A DNA stretch of 18,576 bases from Candidatus Flexicrinis proximus (GTDB lineage: Bacteria; Chloroflexota; Anaerolineae; Aggregatilineales; Phototrophicaceae), in contig JADJQF010000026.1 in the NCBI GenBank assembly GCA_016712885.1, forward strand, positions 1 through 18,576, written 5' to 3'. Of this stretch, positions 1 to 7,996 are shown piece after piece; within the stretch, counting starts at the first letter, position 1, and every line of letters begins with the position of its first letter. Made by a program: the position numbers and the translations under genes. The notes beneath the pieces are model-generated. The model did no database searches. It was not told the origin of the DNA and saw nothing but the letters and a program-made list of their open reading frames with translations.

Positions 1-945
1 CACTCGCCATCCACCACGATACGGGCGAAACTGCCCACCTGGAGGAAGCGGCCCGCTTCACGCGGCGCACCGTTGTAGAGCGTTTGACCGCTGGAGGTGT
101 TCGTCCGCGACAGGGTTTCCTTCAAGTGGAAGCCGCCCTCGCCGGTGCTTATGCTCCACCACGTTTGAACGCTATCCTGCTCCAGGAGCACCAGTGCGAC
201 GCCGCCTTCTAGCCGCTGGTCGATGATTCGATAGTCAGTGTCATCAACCGCGGTCACGCGACCATCGTCGGTCGCGGTGGCATTCAGCGTCAACAGCGCG
301 CGCGAGTTCGGACTTGAGCGATCAACCGCAATGCCATTATAGAGCACCGCGATAACCAGGACGGTCGACAGGATGATGAGCAGTCCGCCCTTCAGAAACT
401 GGACGTAAGTCGTGGATGCCATCCCGGCGGTCGCCACGATCAGGATAACGATAATGCCGACCGCCACTACGCCGACCCAGTGCGGCAGCAACACACAGCG
501 GCGTGACCAGCGCGCCCGCGCCCACCATCTGTGGGATCAGATAACAGACCGACACTACCAGCGCGCTGATACCCGCCGTAAGTTGGATACCTTTGGAATT
601 GAACGCCGAATCAAGAGCGTCGGACAGCGTGTATTTCCCAAGGCGCTTCAGCGGTTCGGCAACCACGAACAGGGCCACCATCCAGCCCGCCAGGAAGCCG
701 ATCGAGTAAAGAAAGCCGTCATAGCCGTAAAAGGCGATCATCCCGGCGATGCCCAGGAACGACGCGGCTGACAGGTAATCACCGGCGAACGCAATCCCAT
801 TTACGACCCAGTGAATCTGGCCTCCGGCAGCAAAATAGCCTTTCGCGTCGCGGGTACGCCGGCCAAAGTAGAAAGAAATCCAGAGTACGATTGCAACAAG
901 TGCGACAAACATTCCGATTGCGACGAGTGAGGCTTCATAAATCAT
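1..945 (-). CDS. actP: ActP-like sodium:solute symporter (SSS family), partial, one frameshift
   Basis: Predicted inner-membrane Na+-coupled monocarboxylate (acetate-type) symporter. The N-terminal 150 residues show the family pattern: a first membrane helix, the FGRRTRDAKGYFAAGG loop, the GDYLSAASFLGIAG helix and the LIPQMVGAGALVTPL helix. Near 490-498, inside a short TG repeat, the frame shifts. The other frame continues with LPHWVGVVAVGII and TTYVQFLKGGLLIILSTV, which is the expected next part of ActP, and stays open to the left edge of the window. A hydrophilic stretch of about 100 residues then follows where shorter ActP proteins go on to the next helix. The start is 6 bases after the DUF485 gene, with a GAGTAAG ribosome site. 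Family assignment is firm; acetate as substrate is inferred from the DUF485 neighbour. The frameshift may be a sequencing error. The C-terminus lies outside the window. Confidence 0.85.
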
Positions 946-951
946 GATCGC

Positions 952-1236
952 TTACTCCTCTGGCGTTCTATGGTTCATACGGTCTTCGGCGCGGCTGCAA
1001 ATGATGTTGTAGATCAGCCCCATGACGATCGCCAGGATGATCAGTCCGAAACCATAGACAACCGCCAGGTTCAGACCAGCCAGCACAATCTGGCCCATCG
1101 TGCCTGGGCTGAAGGTGTTGATGGCTACAAAGCCGACATAGACCAGACCATAGATCGCAAACAGGATGAGGCCAAGCCGCGTCTTAAAGGCTGTGGCGGC
1201 ATCATGACCCATTTCGGGTGCGGGTTCGTGTTTCAT
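952..1236 (-). CDS. DUF485 (YjcH-like) small membrane protein
   Basis: A 94-residue protein with a short polar N-terminus (about residues 1-20), two hydrophobic helices (about 22-43 and 53-78) and a charged C-terminal tail, as in the DUF485/YjcH family. Members of that family are typically encoded directly upstream of actP-type symporters, which is the arrangement here. The exact role is unknown; it is usually regarded as a partner or accessory subunit of the symporter. The start ATG is preceded by AAGGGAA at good spacing. The gene opens the two-gene minus-strand unit that leaves the window at the left. Confidence 0.85.
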   Translation of the reverse strand: MKHEPAPEMGHDAATAFKTRLGLILFAIYGLVYVGFVAINTFSPGTMGQIVLAGLNLAVVYGFGLIILAIVMGLIYNIICSRAEDRMNHRTPEE

Positions 1237-1667
1237 GGTGTTCCCTTTCGTCCCTAAGGACAGTGCTGTTCTGCGTTGCTAGCGGGTAGCGGCGTGCAGC
1301 CTTCATGATGGCTGCGCTGTGGCAGGGCTGTACAGTTGAGGCCACAGGTTGAACGATGTAAGGATGGATCGGGACCCTTTCACTGCCCCGATTCGTGCTG
1401 ATACCGGGGTACGAACGGACCGGACGACAACCGTCTAGGTTTCCGTCCGTAACATTGTGAAAATTGTAGCAATCAAGTGTTGCCCACACAACTTTTCGCG
1501 TTCTGCCCCTGGAAATACTGTATGAGGTCAATACAGCCTGTTGAAATAGTCGATCAAGCAAGAACCAATCCTGCCCGGACGACGATAGTAGGTGGCACGG
1601 GACACTCCAGACCGCGCCGCATTACCCGACCACGCAGGGGAGGACTAGACCGTTTCACCTCTCGTGC
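1237..1667. other. Intergenic stretch without a recognisable gene
   Basis: I see no convincing coding region here. It must hold the promoter of the DUF485-actP unit, but no clear -35/-10 pair stands out. A short dyad, CTGTAT at 1518-1523 and ATACAG at 1531-1536, could be an operator. On the minus strand near 1545-1625 a short frame reads ARSGVSRATYYRR, which resembles the N-terminal helix-turn-helix of an insertion-sequence transposase and may be a second IS scar. It has no intact start or downstream domain. Confidence 0.4.
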
Positions 1668-1840
1668 AGGAACCGGCTGCTGAACATCTGCGCGACACCC
1701 GAACGACTGGAGCATGCGATTGGGGAGCGGGTCGAACACTACAACCATCTCCGCTACCACTGGGCGCTGCACAACGTCATGCCCGCCGACGTGTACTACG
1801 GTCAAGCGCGCCACCATCGCCTGCCGAAAAGTGCTTGTCA
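1668..1840 (+). pseudogene. C-terminal remnant of an rve-type (IS3/IS481-like) transposase
   Basis: The plus-strand frame reads ERLEHAIGERVEHYNHLRYH followed by NVMPADVYYGQ. This is the typical C-terminal signature of DDE integrase-core transposases of the IS3/IS481 type (YYN-x-RYHE-L-N-x-TPADVYFG). No catalytic residues, upstream domains or start codon are present, so it is a scar rather than an active element. It lies just before the stump of a copper ATPase gene, which suggests an IS-mediated rearrangement removed most of that gene. Confidence 0.6.
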
Positions 1841-1956
1841 TGTCGCCCGTTACGGAGAAAGTCCGTGCACCAAAGTGTCTGTTTGTTTTTTGCCCCTAGC
1901 GTCCAAAATGTTGTGACACGGGACAGTCAGTGACATCTAGCAGGAGTAGATCTTGA

Positions 1957-2289
1957 GCCAGCGTCATTAGCACGGGCACAGATATCGCAATGGAAACGTC
2001 GGACGCGACTCTCGTCAGTGGCGACCTGAGCGGTGTGGCGCGCGCGATCAGTCTCAGCCGCTCCACCATGCGCACCATCCGCCAGAATCTGTTCTGGGCG
2101 CTGATCTACAACGTCATCCTCATCCCGGTCGCGATGGCCGGCGCGCTTGTGCCAATGCTCACGGCTGCGGCCATGGCTTTTTCGTCGATCTTCGTCGTAA
2201 GTAATAGTCTTCGGCTTCGCCGGCAAAAGGTAGAGGTTGAGCAAGAATTACCATGGCCACTACCCAGTGCTGAGCCTGCCATTGCCTAA
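1957..2289 (+). pseudogene. copA: C-terminal fragment of a copper-translocating P1B-type ATPase
   Basis: The open frame begins directly after a stop and reads GTDIAMETSDATLVSGDL, then SLSRSTMRTIRQNLFWALIY and NVILIPVAMAGALVP, then AAAMAFSSIFVVSNSLRLRR. These are the end of the P-domain hinge (GTGTDVAxExSD) and the last two membrane helices of CopA-type ATPases, including the conserved M-x-x-SS motif. Everything upstream is missing: the metal-binding domain, the CPC helix, the DKTGT phosphorylation site and the ATP-binding domain. It cannot be a pump. The fragment sits beside a copper-type two-component system and a CopZ-like gene on the other side, supporting an ancestral copper locus here. 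Confidence 0.85.
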
Positions 2290-2494
2290 ATACTGACGAC
2301 GGCAAGTAGAACTTGGTTACAATAGTCAGAACGAGGGCACTATTGAGAATATCGGTGGAGCCCTCCTGGTAGGTCTTGAATGTCGTTGTAGCCCGAATCG
2401 TGATCGAGCCGCACCATAATCATGCGCCCAGGACTGCCTTCACCAAGACATTCGGTAACGTACTTAAAAGTGACTAGTAGAACGGCTCGAATTC

Positions 2495-3184
2495 ATGGCA
2501 ATCATACTCGTTATCGACGATGAAGACAGCATTCTCAATGTTGTCGAGGCGTATCTAAAAAGCGACGGCAATACTGTGTATCTGGCGCGAAACGGCCTGG
2601 ACGGTCTGGCTGTGTTCCGGCGTTATCACCCCGATCTAGTCATCCTCGACATCATGCTGCCGAAGATGGACGGTTTTGAAGTACTTCAGCAGATTCGGCG
2701 CGAGTCGGATGTATATGTGATGCTGCTGACCGCGAGGTCGGAGGAATTCGACCGGGTAATGGGCCTGACCATCGGCGCCGACGATTACCTGACGAAGCCG
2801 TTCAGCCCCCGTGAACTCGCTGCACGCGTCAAGGCCATTCTACGGCGTGGACGCATTCCTGCCCAAAACGAGCAGCAAACCCTCCACTTCAGGCGATTAA
2901 AGATCGATTTGCAACGGTACGAAGTCCATCGTGACGGCGAGCCGGTTGATCTGACGGCGCTAGAATTCAAGCTGCTCTCGACGCTAGCGACATATCCCCA
3001 GATGGTGCTTACCCGACAGCAGCTGCTGGAGCGTGTCTGGGGCTACGACTTCTACGGCGAGGTGCGCGTGGTCGACGTTCACATCGGGCATGTACGGCAA
3101 AAACTCGAAACCAACCCGTCCGATCCTCAGCTGATCATGACCGTGCGCGGCGTAGGCTATAAATTCGCGGACGAGCCGATATGA
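2495..3184 (+). CDS. OmpR/PhoB-family response regulator
   Basis: A 229-residue regulator. The receiver domain (about 1-115) has the acidic pocket D8/D9, phospho-acceptor D52 in LVILDIMLPKMDG, T79 and K101 in TKPF. A winged-helix DNA-binding domain of the PhoB type follows (about 128-226), ending in VDVHIGHVRQKLE and VRGVGYKF. It overlaps the downstream kinase gene by 4 bases (ATGA), so the pair is translationally coupled. No strong ribosome site is visible before the ATG. Neighbouring Met/His-rich proteins and a copper-chaperone gene suggest a CusR/CopR-like role in copper response. That role is inferred; the fold assignment is certain. Confidence 0.93.
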   Translation: MAIILVIDDEDSILNVVEAYLKSDGNTVYLARNGLDGLAVFRRYHPDLVILDIMLPKMDGFEVLQQIRRESDVYVMLLTARSEEFDRVMGLTIGADDYLTKPFSPRELAARVKAILRRGRIPAQNEQQTLHFRRLKIDLQRYEVHRDGEPVDLTALEFKLLSTLATYPQMVLTRQQLLERVWGYDFYGEVRVVDVHIGHVRQKLETNPSDPQLIMTVRGVGYKFADEPI

Positions 3185-4281
3185 AACTCTCTTACAGACT
3201 ATTCATTTCATACCTTGTGGTGGTCCTCATCGGGCTGGTTGTCCTGTCGATTTCGACCGCCTATGTAGCGCCCGCCAGTTTTTCCCAACAGATGAACCAT
3301 ATGGGCGGCAATTTGTCCGCGATGATGGGCGGTCACCGGCTTGAATTGATGGACGAGCTGGAAGCCAGCTTCCAGACTTCGCTGAACGGGGCGCTGATTA
3401 TTGCGGGGGTTGCCGCTGCACTGGCCGCAGTAGGCGTGAGTTGGTTCATCAGCAATCGCATCGTCAGTCCGATTCGGGCGCTCGTCACGCTCAGTCAACG
3501 TATTGCGAACGGGCATTACGAGCAGCGCCTAGAGTTGAACACTGGAGACGAACTGGCGGAGCTGGTCGAAAACTTCAATCACATGGCGGCATCCCTCGCA
3601 GAAACGGAGGTGATGCGCCAGCGGCTGCTCGGAGACGTAACCCACGAACTCAAGACGCCGCTTGCCAGCATCAAGGGTTATATGGAAGGATTGCAGGATA
3701 ATGTGATCCCCGCCACGCCGGAAACGTTCCAGTTGATCCACAACGAAGCAGACCGGCTGCAGCGCCTGGTTCAGGATCTGCAGGAGCTTTCGCGTACAGA
3801 AGCCGGGCAGATTCAACTTGCGCTGGCGGCCATCGCTCCTGGCCGGATCGTCCTGCCGGTTGTCGATAGGCTTCGTCCACAGTTTCTTGAGAAGGGGATT
3901 GCGTTCGACGTTGTTATGCCGGACGACCTGCCGCCTGTGCGCGCCGATTTGGATCGCGCGACCCAGATCCTCACCAATCTGTTGGGTAACGCGCTTCAAA
4001 ATACGCCGACCGGCACGGTCGGCGTAGAGCTGTCTCGAAGCGGTAGCTACGTTCACTTCACAGTGAGCGATACTGGTGTCGGGCTGGCGGCAGCGGACCT
4101 TCAGCGTGTCTTTGAGCGCTTTTACAGGGTAGACAAATCGCGGTCGCGCGCCAGCGGCGGCAGTGGGATCGGGCTGACCGTGGCAAAACACCTAGTGGAA
4201 CTGCAGGGCGGTAGCATCCGGGTGGTCAGCAACGGATTAGGTAGGGGAAGCCAGTTTAGCTTCACGCTGCCGATCGCCTGA
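3181..4281 (+). CDS. Membrane sensor histidine kinase with Met/His-rich outer loop
   Basis: A 366-residue sensor kinase. Membrane helices lie near residues 8-29 and 70-91. They flank a short external loop (about 30-69) holding several Met and His residues (MNHMGG, MMGGH), which would suit Cu(I) or Ag(I) sensing. HAMP (about 92-145) is followed by the H-box with H155 in DVTHELKTPL, the N-box with N270 in TNLLGNALQN, the G1 box DTGVG (297-301), the F-box FERFYR and the G2 box GGSGIGL. All catalytic boxes are intact. It should phosphorylate the regulator encoded just upstream, with which it overlaps by 4 bases. The metal ligand is inferred from loop composition and neighbours; another envelope signal is possible. 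Confidence 0.92.
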   Translation: MKLSYRLFISYLVVVLIGLVVLSISTAYVAPASFSQQMNHMGGNLSAMMGGHRLELMDELEASFQTSLNGALIIAGVAAALAAVGVSWFISNRIVSPIRALVTLSQRIANGHYEQRLELNTGDELAELVENFNHMAASLAETEVMRQRLLGDVTHELKTPLASIKGYMEGLQDNVIPATPETFQLIHNEADRLQRLVQDLQELSRTEAGQIQLALAAIAPGRIVLPVVDRLRPQFLEKGIAFDVVMPDDLPPVRADLDRATQILTNLLGNALQNTPTGTVGVELSRSGSYVHFTVSDTGVGLAAADLQRVFERFYRVDKSRSRASGGSGIGLTVAKHLVELQGGSIRVVSNGLGRGSQFSFTLPIA

Positions 4282-4282
4282 C

Positions 4283-4304
4283 CTTTACATAAACTTCATA
4301 TCAC
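4283..4304 (+). promoter_or_regulatory. Candidate response-regulator direct repeat upstream of the Met-rich gene
   Basis: Two adjacent, similar 11-base units, CTTTACATAAA and CTTCATATCAC, lie between the kinase stop and the Met-rich gene. OmpR/PhoB-type regulators commonly bind direct repeats at 10-11 bp spacing, so this could be the binding site of the upstream regulator. The match between units is only partial and no second copy is seen elsewhere in the window. Confidence 0.25.
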
Positions 4305-4375
4305 CGACACTAACAAGACATACACCTGTGGCATCCTATGCATATGGCAAACGGACAGTACACAGGAGTTTTCCA

Positions 4376-4924
4376 ATGACACGCAGATCAGTGATTGTTC
4401 TCGTCGCGGTCGTCGCACTTCTCGCCGCCGGTGTTTTTACCGTGATGGCCCAGGACGGCAGCAGCACGACACCCCCATTGGGTCACGGCATGATGCAGGG
4501 CCGTCATGGTGGGATGATGGGCGGCAGTTTCCGCTCCGGTATGATGCACGGCGATCAAATGCCGATGATCGACACGGTCGCCGGCGTACTCGGCATGGAA
4601 CCAGACGCGTTGTTTGACGCGCTGCATAATGGTCAAACCCTGACCGAGATTGCCGATGCGCAGGGCGTTGTGCTTCAAACGGTATATGACGCAGTGATTG
4701 CGCAGGCCGAGGAACATGTGGCTGCGCTGGTGGAAGCCGGCAGCATCACGCAGGCACAGGCTGACGAACACCTGACCTGGGTGCGCGATCACGCCGCCGA
4801 AATGCCTATGTTTTCGGGAAGTGGATATGGCCCGTGCATGGATGGTGAGGGCGGTTTCGACGGCGGCATGATGGGCCACGGCCACGGGATGCGCGGCAAT
4901 GGCATGCGGGGTGGTATGTCGTAA
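4376..4924 (+). CDS. Exported Met/His-rich protein, probable periplasmic copper binder (DUF2680-like)
   Basis: An ATG at 4376 with AGGAG seven bases upstream gives a 182-residue protein; an in-frame ATG 48 bases earlier has no ribosome site and would spoil the signal peptide. Residues 1-25 form a signal peptide or membrane anchor (TRR, hydrophobic core, VMAQ). Residues 37-64 are Met/His-rich (HGMMQGRHGGMMGG, MMHGDQMPM), as is the tail from 153 (GGMMGHGHGMRG, one Cys at 154). The middle (about 65-145) has a helical repeat-like sequence with NGQTLTEIADAQGV and AGSITQAQAD, resembling DUF2680-type domains. Clustered Met and His outside the membrane suggest Cu(I) binding. It follows the sensor kinase, whose outer loop has the same Met/His bias, so it may be a regulon member. 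Function is inferred. Confidence 0.8.
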   Translation: MTRRSVIVLVAVVALLAAGVFTVMAQDGSSTTPPLGHGMMQGRHGGMMGGSFRSGMMHGDQMPMIDTVAGVLGMEPDALFDALHNGQTLTEIADAQGVVLQTVYDAVIAQAEEHVAALVEAGSITQAQADEHLTWVRDHAAEMPMFSGSGYGPCMDGEGGFDGGMMGHGHGMRGNGMRGGMS

Positions 4925-4966
4925 GACGTCCTTTGCCTCTTCCTGAAATGGGTGAACGACGTGAAA

Positions 4967-5011
4967 CAGAAGACCTTGTGGATTAGGCCCAGAAGGTCTT
5001 CTGTGTTTGTT
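4967..5011. terminator. Intrinsic terminator, probably bidirectional
   Basis: A perfect 11-bp inverted repeat, CAGAAGACCTT (4967-4977) and AAGGTCTTCTG (4993-5003), encloses a 15-nt loop and is followed by a T-rich stretch (TGTTTGTT). On the minus strand the same stem is followed by TTTC. It separates the convergent Met-rich gene and CopZ-like gene. Confidence 0.8.
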
Positions 5012-5047
5012 GTGCCGACGAACGACGTGACTTGTTCAGACTGTTGT

Positions 5048-5257
5048 TTACGCTTCAGCAGGCGCGTAATTGATCTCGATGAGCGCCTGCTCGATCGCAT
5101 TCCATGTTTCGGGTGTATCCAACTGCACGGTAACGAGTTGCGGGGCTTTCTGAATATCCACCACTTCCACGCCGGGGATACCTTCCAGCTCGGCGCGCAC
5201 CGTGCTTACGCAGCCGTTACACGTCATGTTTGGAACTTTGAACGTCTTCGATTCCAT
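5048..5257 (-). CDS. copZ: CopZ-like heavy-metal-associated (HMA) domain protein
   Basis: A 69-residue single HMA-domain protein. It starts with KTFKVPNMTCNGCVSTVRAEL, carrying the MxCxxC metal site (Cys 13 and Cys 16), and has the beta-alpha-beta-beta-alpha-beta pattern with PGVEVVDI and LVTVQLDTPET. Such proteins bind Cu(I) in the cytoplasm and pass it to a CopA pump or a copper repressor. A GAGGAGAGG ribosome site precedes the ATG. The only pump sequence visible is the truncated copA stump at about 2 kb, so a partner must lie elsewhere. It is transcribed toward the two-component genes and shares the terminator near 4.97 kb with them. Confidence 0.88.
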   Translation of the reverse strand: MESKTFKVPNMTCNGCVSTVRAELEGIPGVEVVDIQKAPQLVTVQLDTPETWNAIEQALIEINYAPAEA

Positions 5258-5291
5258 TGCTACCTCTCCTCAATAGGGGCGCATTGTCACA

Positions 5292-5309
5292 GTATATTCT
5301 AAAGTATAC
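5292..5309 (-). promoter_or_regulatory. AT-rich dyad upstream of the CopZ-like gene
   Basis: GTATA (5292-5296) and TATAC (5305-5309) form an inverted repeat with an 8-base spacer, about 35 bases upstream of the copZ start. On the minus strand it contains TATACT and TAGAAT, possible -10 elements. It could be an operator for a metal-responsive repressor or activator. No protein binding is demonstrable from sequence alone. Confidence 0.35.
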
Positions 5310-5408
5310 GCTCGAACGAAGTCCACAAAAATCATGGCGGGTGCAGCGCGGCGCGCCACACAATAACATTCGAGATCCTACTGTTACGGGAGTAAACGAT
5401 ACGAGGTG

Positions 5409-5468
5409 ATGAATATCCTCGCTGATGATGACGAATGTTACTCACTACTAGAGCGTGACAAGAGCTAA
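5409..5468 (+). CDS. Tiny ORF resembling a receiver-domain N-terminus (remnant or leader peptide)
   Basis: Nineteen codons reading MNILADDDECYSLLERDKS, with GAGGTG just upstream. The MNILxADDDE pattern resembles the first strand and acidic pocket of response-regulator receiver domains (MKILVADDDE), after which the frame stops. It may be the remnant of a regulator gene or a chance leader peptide for the DsrE gene that starts 45 bases later. Only the short match supports it. Confidence 0.25.
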   Translation: MNILADDDECYSLLERDKS

Positions 5469-5513
5469 CTTTCGAAATTGATGTAATCTTGGCGCAAAGT
5501 TGGAGAGTTCGTT

Positions 5514-5867
5514 GTGAAGCTTCTGTGCATTATTAACGATGCTCCTTATGGCACGGAAAAAGCCTATAACGCATTTCGACTGGTTATGGCCCTGCAAAAG
5601 GAACACAGCGATGTCGAAGCCTGGATATTTCTGATGGCGGATGCGGTTGCCTGTGCGCTGCCGGGTCAGAAGACACCGGATGGTTTCTACAACATCGAAC
5701 GGATGCTGAAGAGCATCGTCAACAAGGGTGGACAGATAAAAGCATGCGGTACTTGTGCTGATGCGCGCGGTCTGCGCGAACTTAAGTTTGTCGACGGGGT
5801 CGAAATCAGCACTATGAGCCAACTGGCGCAATGGGTCGTTGAAGCGGACAAAGTCGTGACCTTCTAG
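5514..5867 (+). CDS. DsrE/DsrF-like family protein
   Basis: A 117-residue protein with GTG start and GGAGAG six bases upstream. The sequence fits the DsrE-like fold: N-terminal MKLLCIINDAPYGTEKAYNA, then EAWIFLMADAV, the CALPGQKTPDGFYNIERML segment, then IKACGTCADARGL containing two conserved Cys, and a C-terminal helix. DsrE-family proteins often bind or relay sulfane sulfur through Cys. Here it converges on a persulfide-dioxygenase operon, which supports a sulfur-trafficking role. The precise substrate cannot be told from sequence. Confidence 0.82.
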   Translation: MKLLCIINDAPYGTEKAYNAFRLVMALQKEHSDVEAWIFLMADAVACALPGQKTPDGFYNIERMLKSIVNKGGQIKACGTCADARGLRELKFVDGVEISTMSQLAQWVVEADKVVTF

Positions 5868-5908
5868 TTAGTCTGCACCCACTTCCAGGGACATGTGCTG
5901 TACACCGT

Positions 5909-6680
5909 TCAATGTGGAATGTGGGATAACCACTGCTGTGCTGTGAACCGAATAACCTCCAGCGCATCATGACTACCCTGATCCAGTCCTTTTTCAAAGT
6001 CTCCTTAAATCTGCAAAGCACACCACCGATTTGCCCTTCACCTGAGCGAAAGCGTAGAGCGCAGCGGCTTCCATTTCGACCCCAAGAATGCCCTCAGACC
6101 GGGCATAGGTGATGGCGTGTTCCGTTTCGCGGAATGGAGCGTCGGTTGTCCACGTCGCGCCGCGCAGTACCCGAACGGATACGTCAGCAAAAGCATCCTC
6201 AAGACACGTCAGCAAGATTGGATCAATCTGGCTGTAAGGCGCAGGTGGCAGATAGTGGTAGCTCGTGCCTTCATCGCGCAGTGCCTTTTCGATCAGGACA
6301 AAATACGGTGGCTGTCCCATTGTTACGATTTGTCCGGCAGAGGTCATGCTGATGAGCAGCTTGCAGCCTGAGACAAACAACTCCTCTGCCACCAGCACCG
6401 CAAATGAAGCCCCGACGACGTGTGGGATGATGCCGTACTCAATCCCATCCTGATGAAAGGCATACAGCTTCGTGTGATAACATGCCCAGTGTGGATGAAC
6501 GGCTGCCTGACCTGTCGAGATCAAACGGGCAGCAATGTCACCGTCCGGGTCGAGGATGCAGACTGTCGGGACACTGCCTTCCGCAATCGCTTTCTGTCGC
6601 CGCGCCTCGCGCAGCAAGTTCTCCGCCATAAAAACCGAGGGTATGTCGTAGACTTTGTTCTCCAGAATCGGCGGCTGCAT
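5909..6680 (-). pseudogene. Nucleoside phosphorylase (PNP/UDP family), disrupted near its C-terminus
   Basis: The main frame from 6680 encodes 228 residues of a PNP_UDP_1-type phosphorylase, which would cleave purine or uridine nucleosides with phosphate. Visible motifs include VGASFAVLVAEEL, MTSAGQI, and VEMEAAALYAFAQ with the conserved substrate-binding MEAAALY. After VVCFA the frame runs into DLRRL and a stop. The neighbouring frame resumes with GDFEKGLDQGSHDALEVI and RFTAQQWLSHIPH before a stop at 5909, which is exactly the expected end. About ten conserved codons between the halves are missing around 6005-6011, replaced by seven bases. This looks like a deletion of about 23 bp rather than a homopolymer error. 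It is the last gene of the minus-strand sulfur operon. Confidence 0.8.
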
Positions 6681-6692
6681 TCATCATTCCTG

Positions 6693-7996
6693 TCAGTGTG
6701 TTTCCGATAGAGGGGGTTCAACTGCCGGTTCCAAAAGTGGGATGGATAACACGTCTAGGCGTTGATGTTTAACCAGTGTTTCCGGCAGCAGCACGAAGGT
6801 GACTGCACCAGAAACAGCAGTGAGCGCGGCAATCACCAGTATCGCCACCTGAATGGTAAACAGGTCAGCCAGCAAACCACCAACCAGCGCACCGAAGGCG
6901 TAGCCGCTGTCACGCCAGAGCCGGTAAACACCCAGGGCCGAAGCTCGCCATGACGGATGTGCCAGATCACTGATGGCAGCCAGTAGCGTTGGATAGACCA
7001 TGCCTGTGCCTATCCCCATCATGACGGCAGCCAGCAGCCATGCGGAGGAGTCCGCGCCAAATACAAGAAGGGCGATGCCCAACGACTGCACCCACAGCCC
7101 ACCTGTCACCAGCGGCTTGCGCCCGATCCGATCACTCAGCGCTCCGGTGAAAAGCTGGCTAATGCCCCACACACCGAGATAGGTGCCGCCTACAGCCGCC
7201 GCCTCTGCCACGGACACACCCGTACTTACTGCCAGCAGCGGCAGCAACCCCAGATCACCACGTCGTTGAGGTTGTTGACCAGCCCGCCCTGCGACAGACT
7301 AAAGAAGGCCCTGTCCTGCCAGCTCACGCGCCGAAAGATCGCCCAGAAGGCCGGCTTCTCGGCAAGCGCTTGATGCTGAGATGCTTCCTGCATTGCATAA
7401 GCGCGCGTTTCGCGGACGAAGAATACAGATAGCGTGAGCCCGCTGACCGCAAAAATGATGCCGAGGTAGAACGGATACGGGCGCAGCGCCGTTTGCGCGG
7501 CAAGCCATCCGGCGAATGTGGTCGATAACGCCATCGCGAGATAGCCCGCGAACTCATTTAGGCCAGTCGCGCGGCCACGCCCCACAGGTCCCCCTAAGTC
7601 GACTTTCATGATGACCGCGGCCGACCAGCACAGTCCCTGATTTACGCCGAGCAGGATATTGGCGAACACGATCCATCCCCAGCTTGGCGCGAAGATTATG
7701 ATCAGCGGGACCGGCAGGCCGATCAGCCAGCCTGCCACGAGCAGCGGCTTACGGCCGATTCGATCCGCGCTTCGGCCCGCGTATAGATTGGCGAGCGCCT
7801 TTACGATTCCGAAGCTGACGATGAACGTAAGGGTCACACTCACTGATGTGAGATCGAATTCGTTCGCAGCGATCAGCGGGACAACAGTGCGCTCCAGACC
7901 AAGCATTGCGCCGACGAAGGCATTGACAACCATCAGCAGGGCGAACTGACGCCAGTTCGCAAGCAATCCGAGGGTCAATGGCTGCGATGCGCTCAT
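6693..7996 (-). CDS. Major facilitator superfamily transporter, one frameshift
   Basis: The two halves of a roughly 434-residue, 12-helix MFS protein lie in adjacent frames. The first half has the A-like loop YAGRSADRIGRKPLL, and the second half has the equivalent ALSDRIGRKPLV. They meet at a CCCC run (7248-7251): NNLNDVVIWG continues as LLPLLAVSTGVS if one base is restored. This is likely a consensus error or recent mutation. It starts with an ATGA overlap with the persulfide dioxygenase gene, implying translational coupling in the operon. The substrate is unknown; a sulfur oxyanion exporter would fit the operon but is only inferred. Confidence 0.8.

Noticed and set aside
2336..2371. Possible hairpin GAGGGC/GCCCTC upstream of the response regulator
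   Set aside because: Only six pairs with a loop of about 20 bases and no T-run, so it is not a convincing terminator or leader structure.
3529..4191. A 220-codon minus-strand open frame opposite the histidine kinase
   Set aside because: Antisense to fully conserved kinase boxes; no ribosome site or family similarity.
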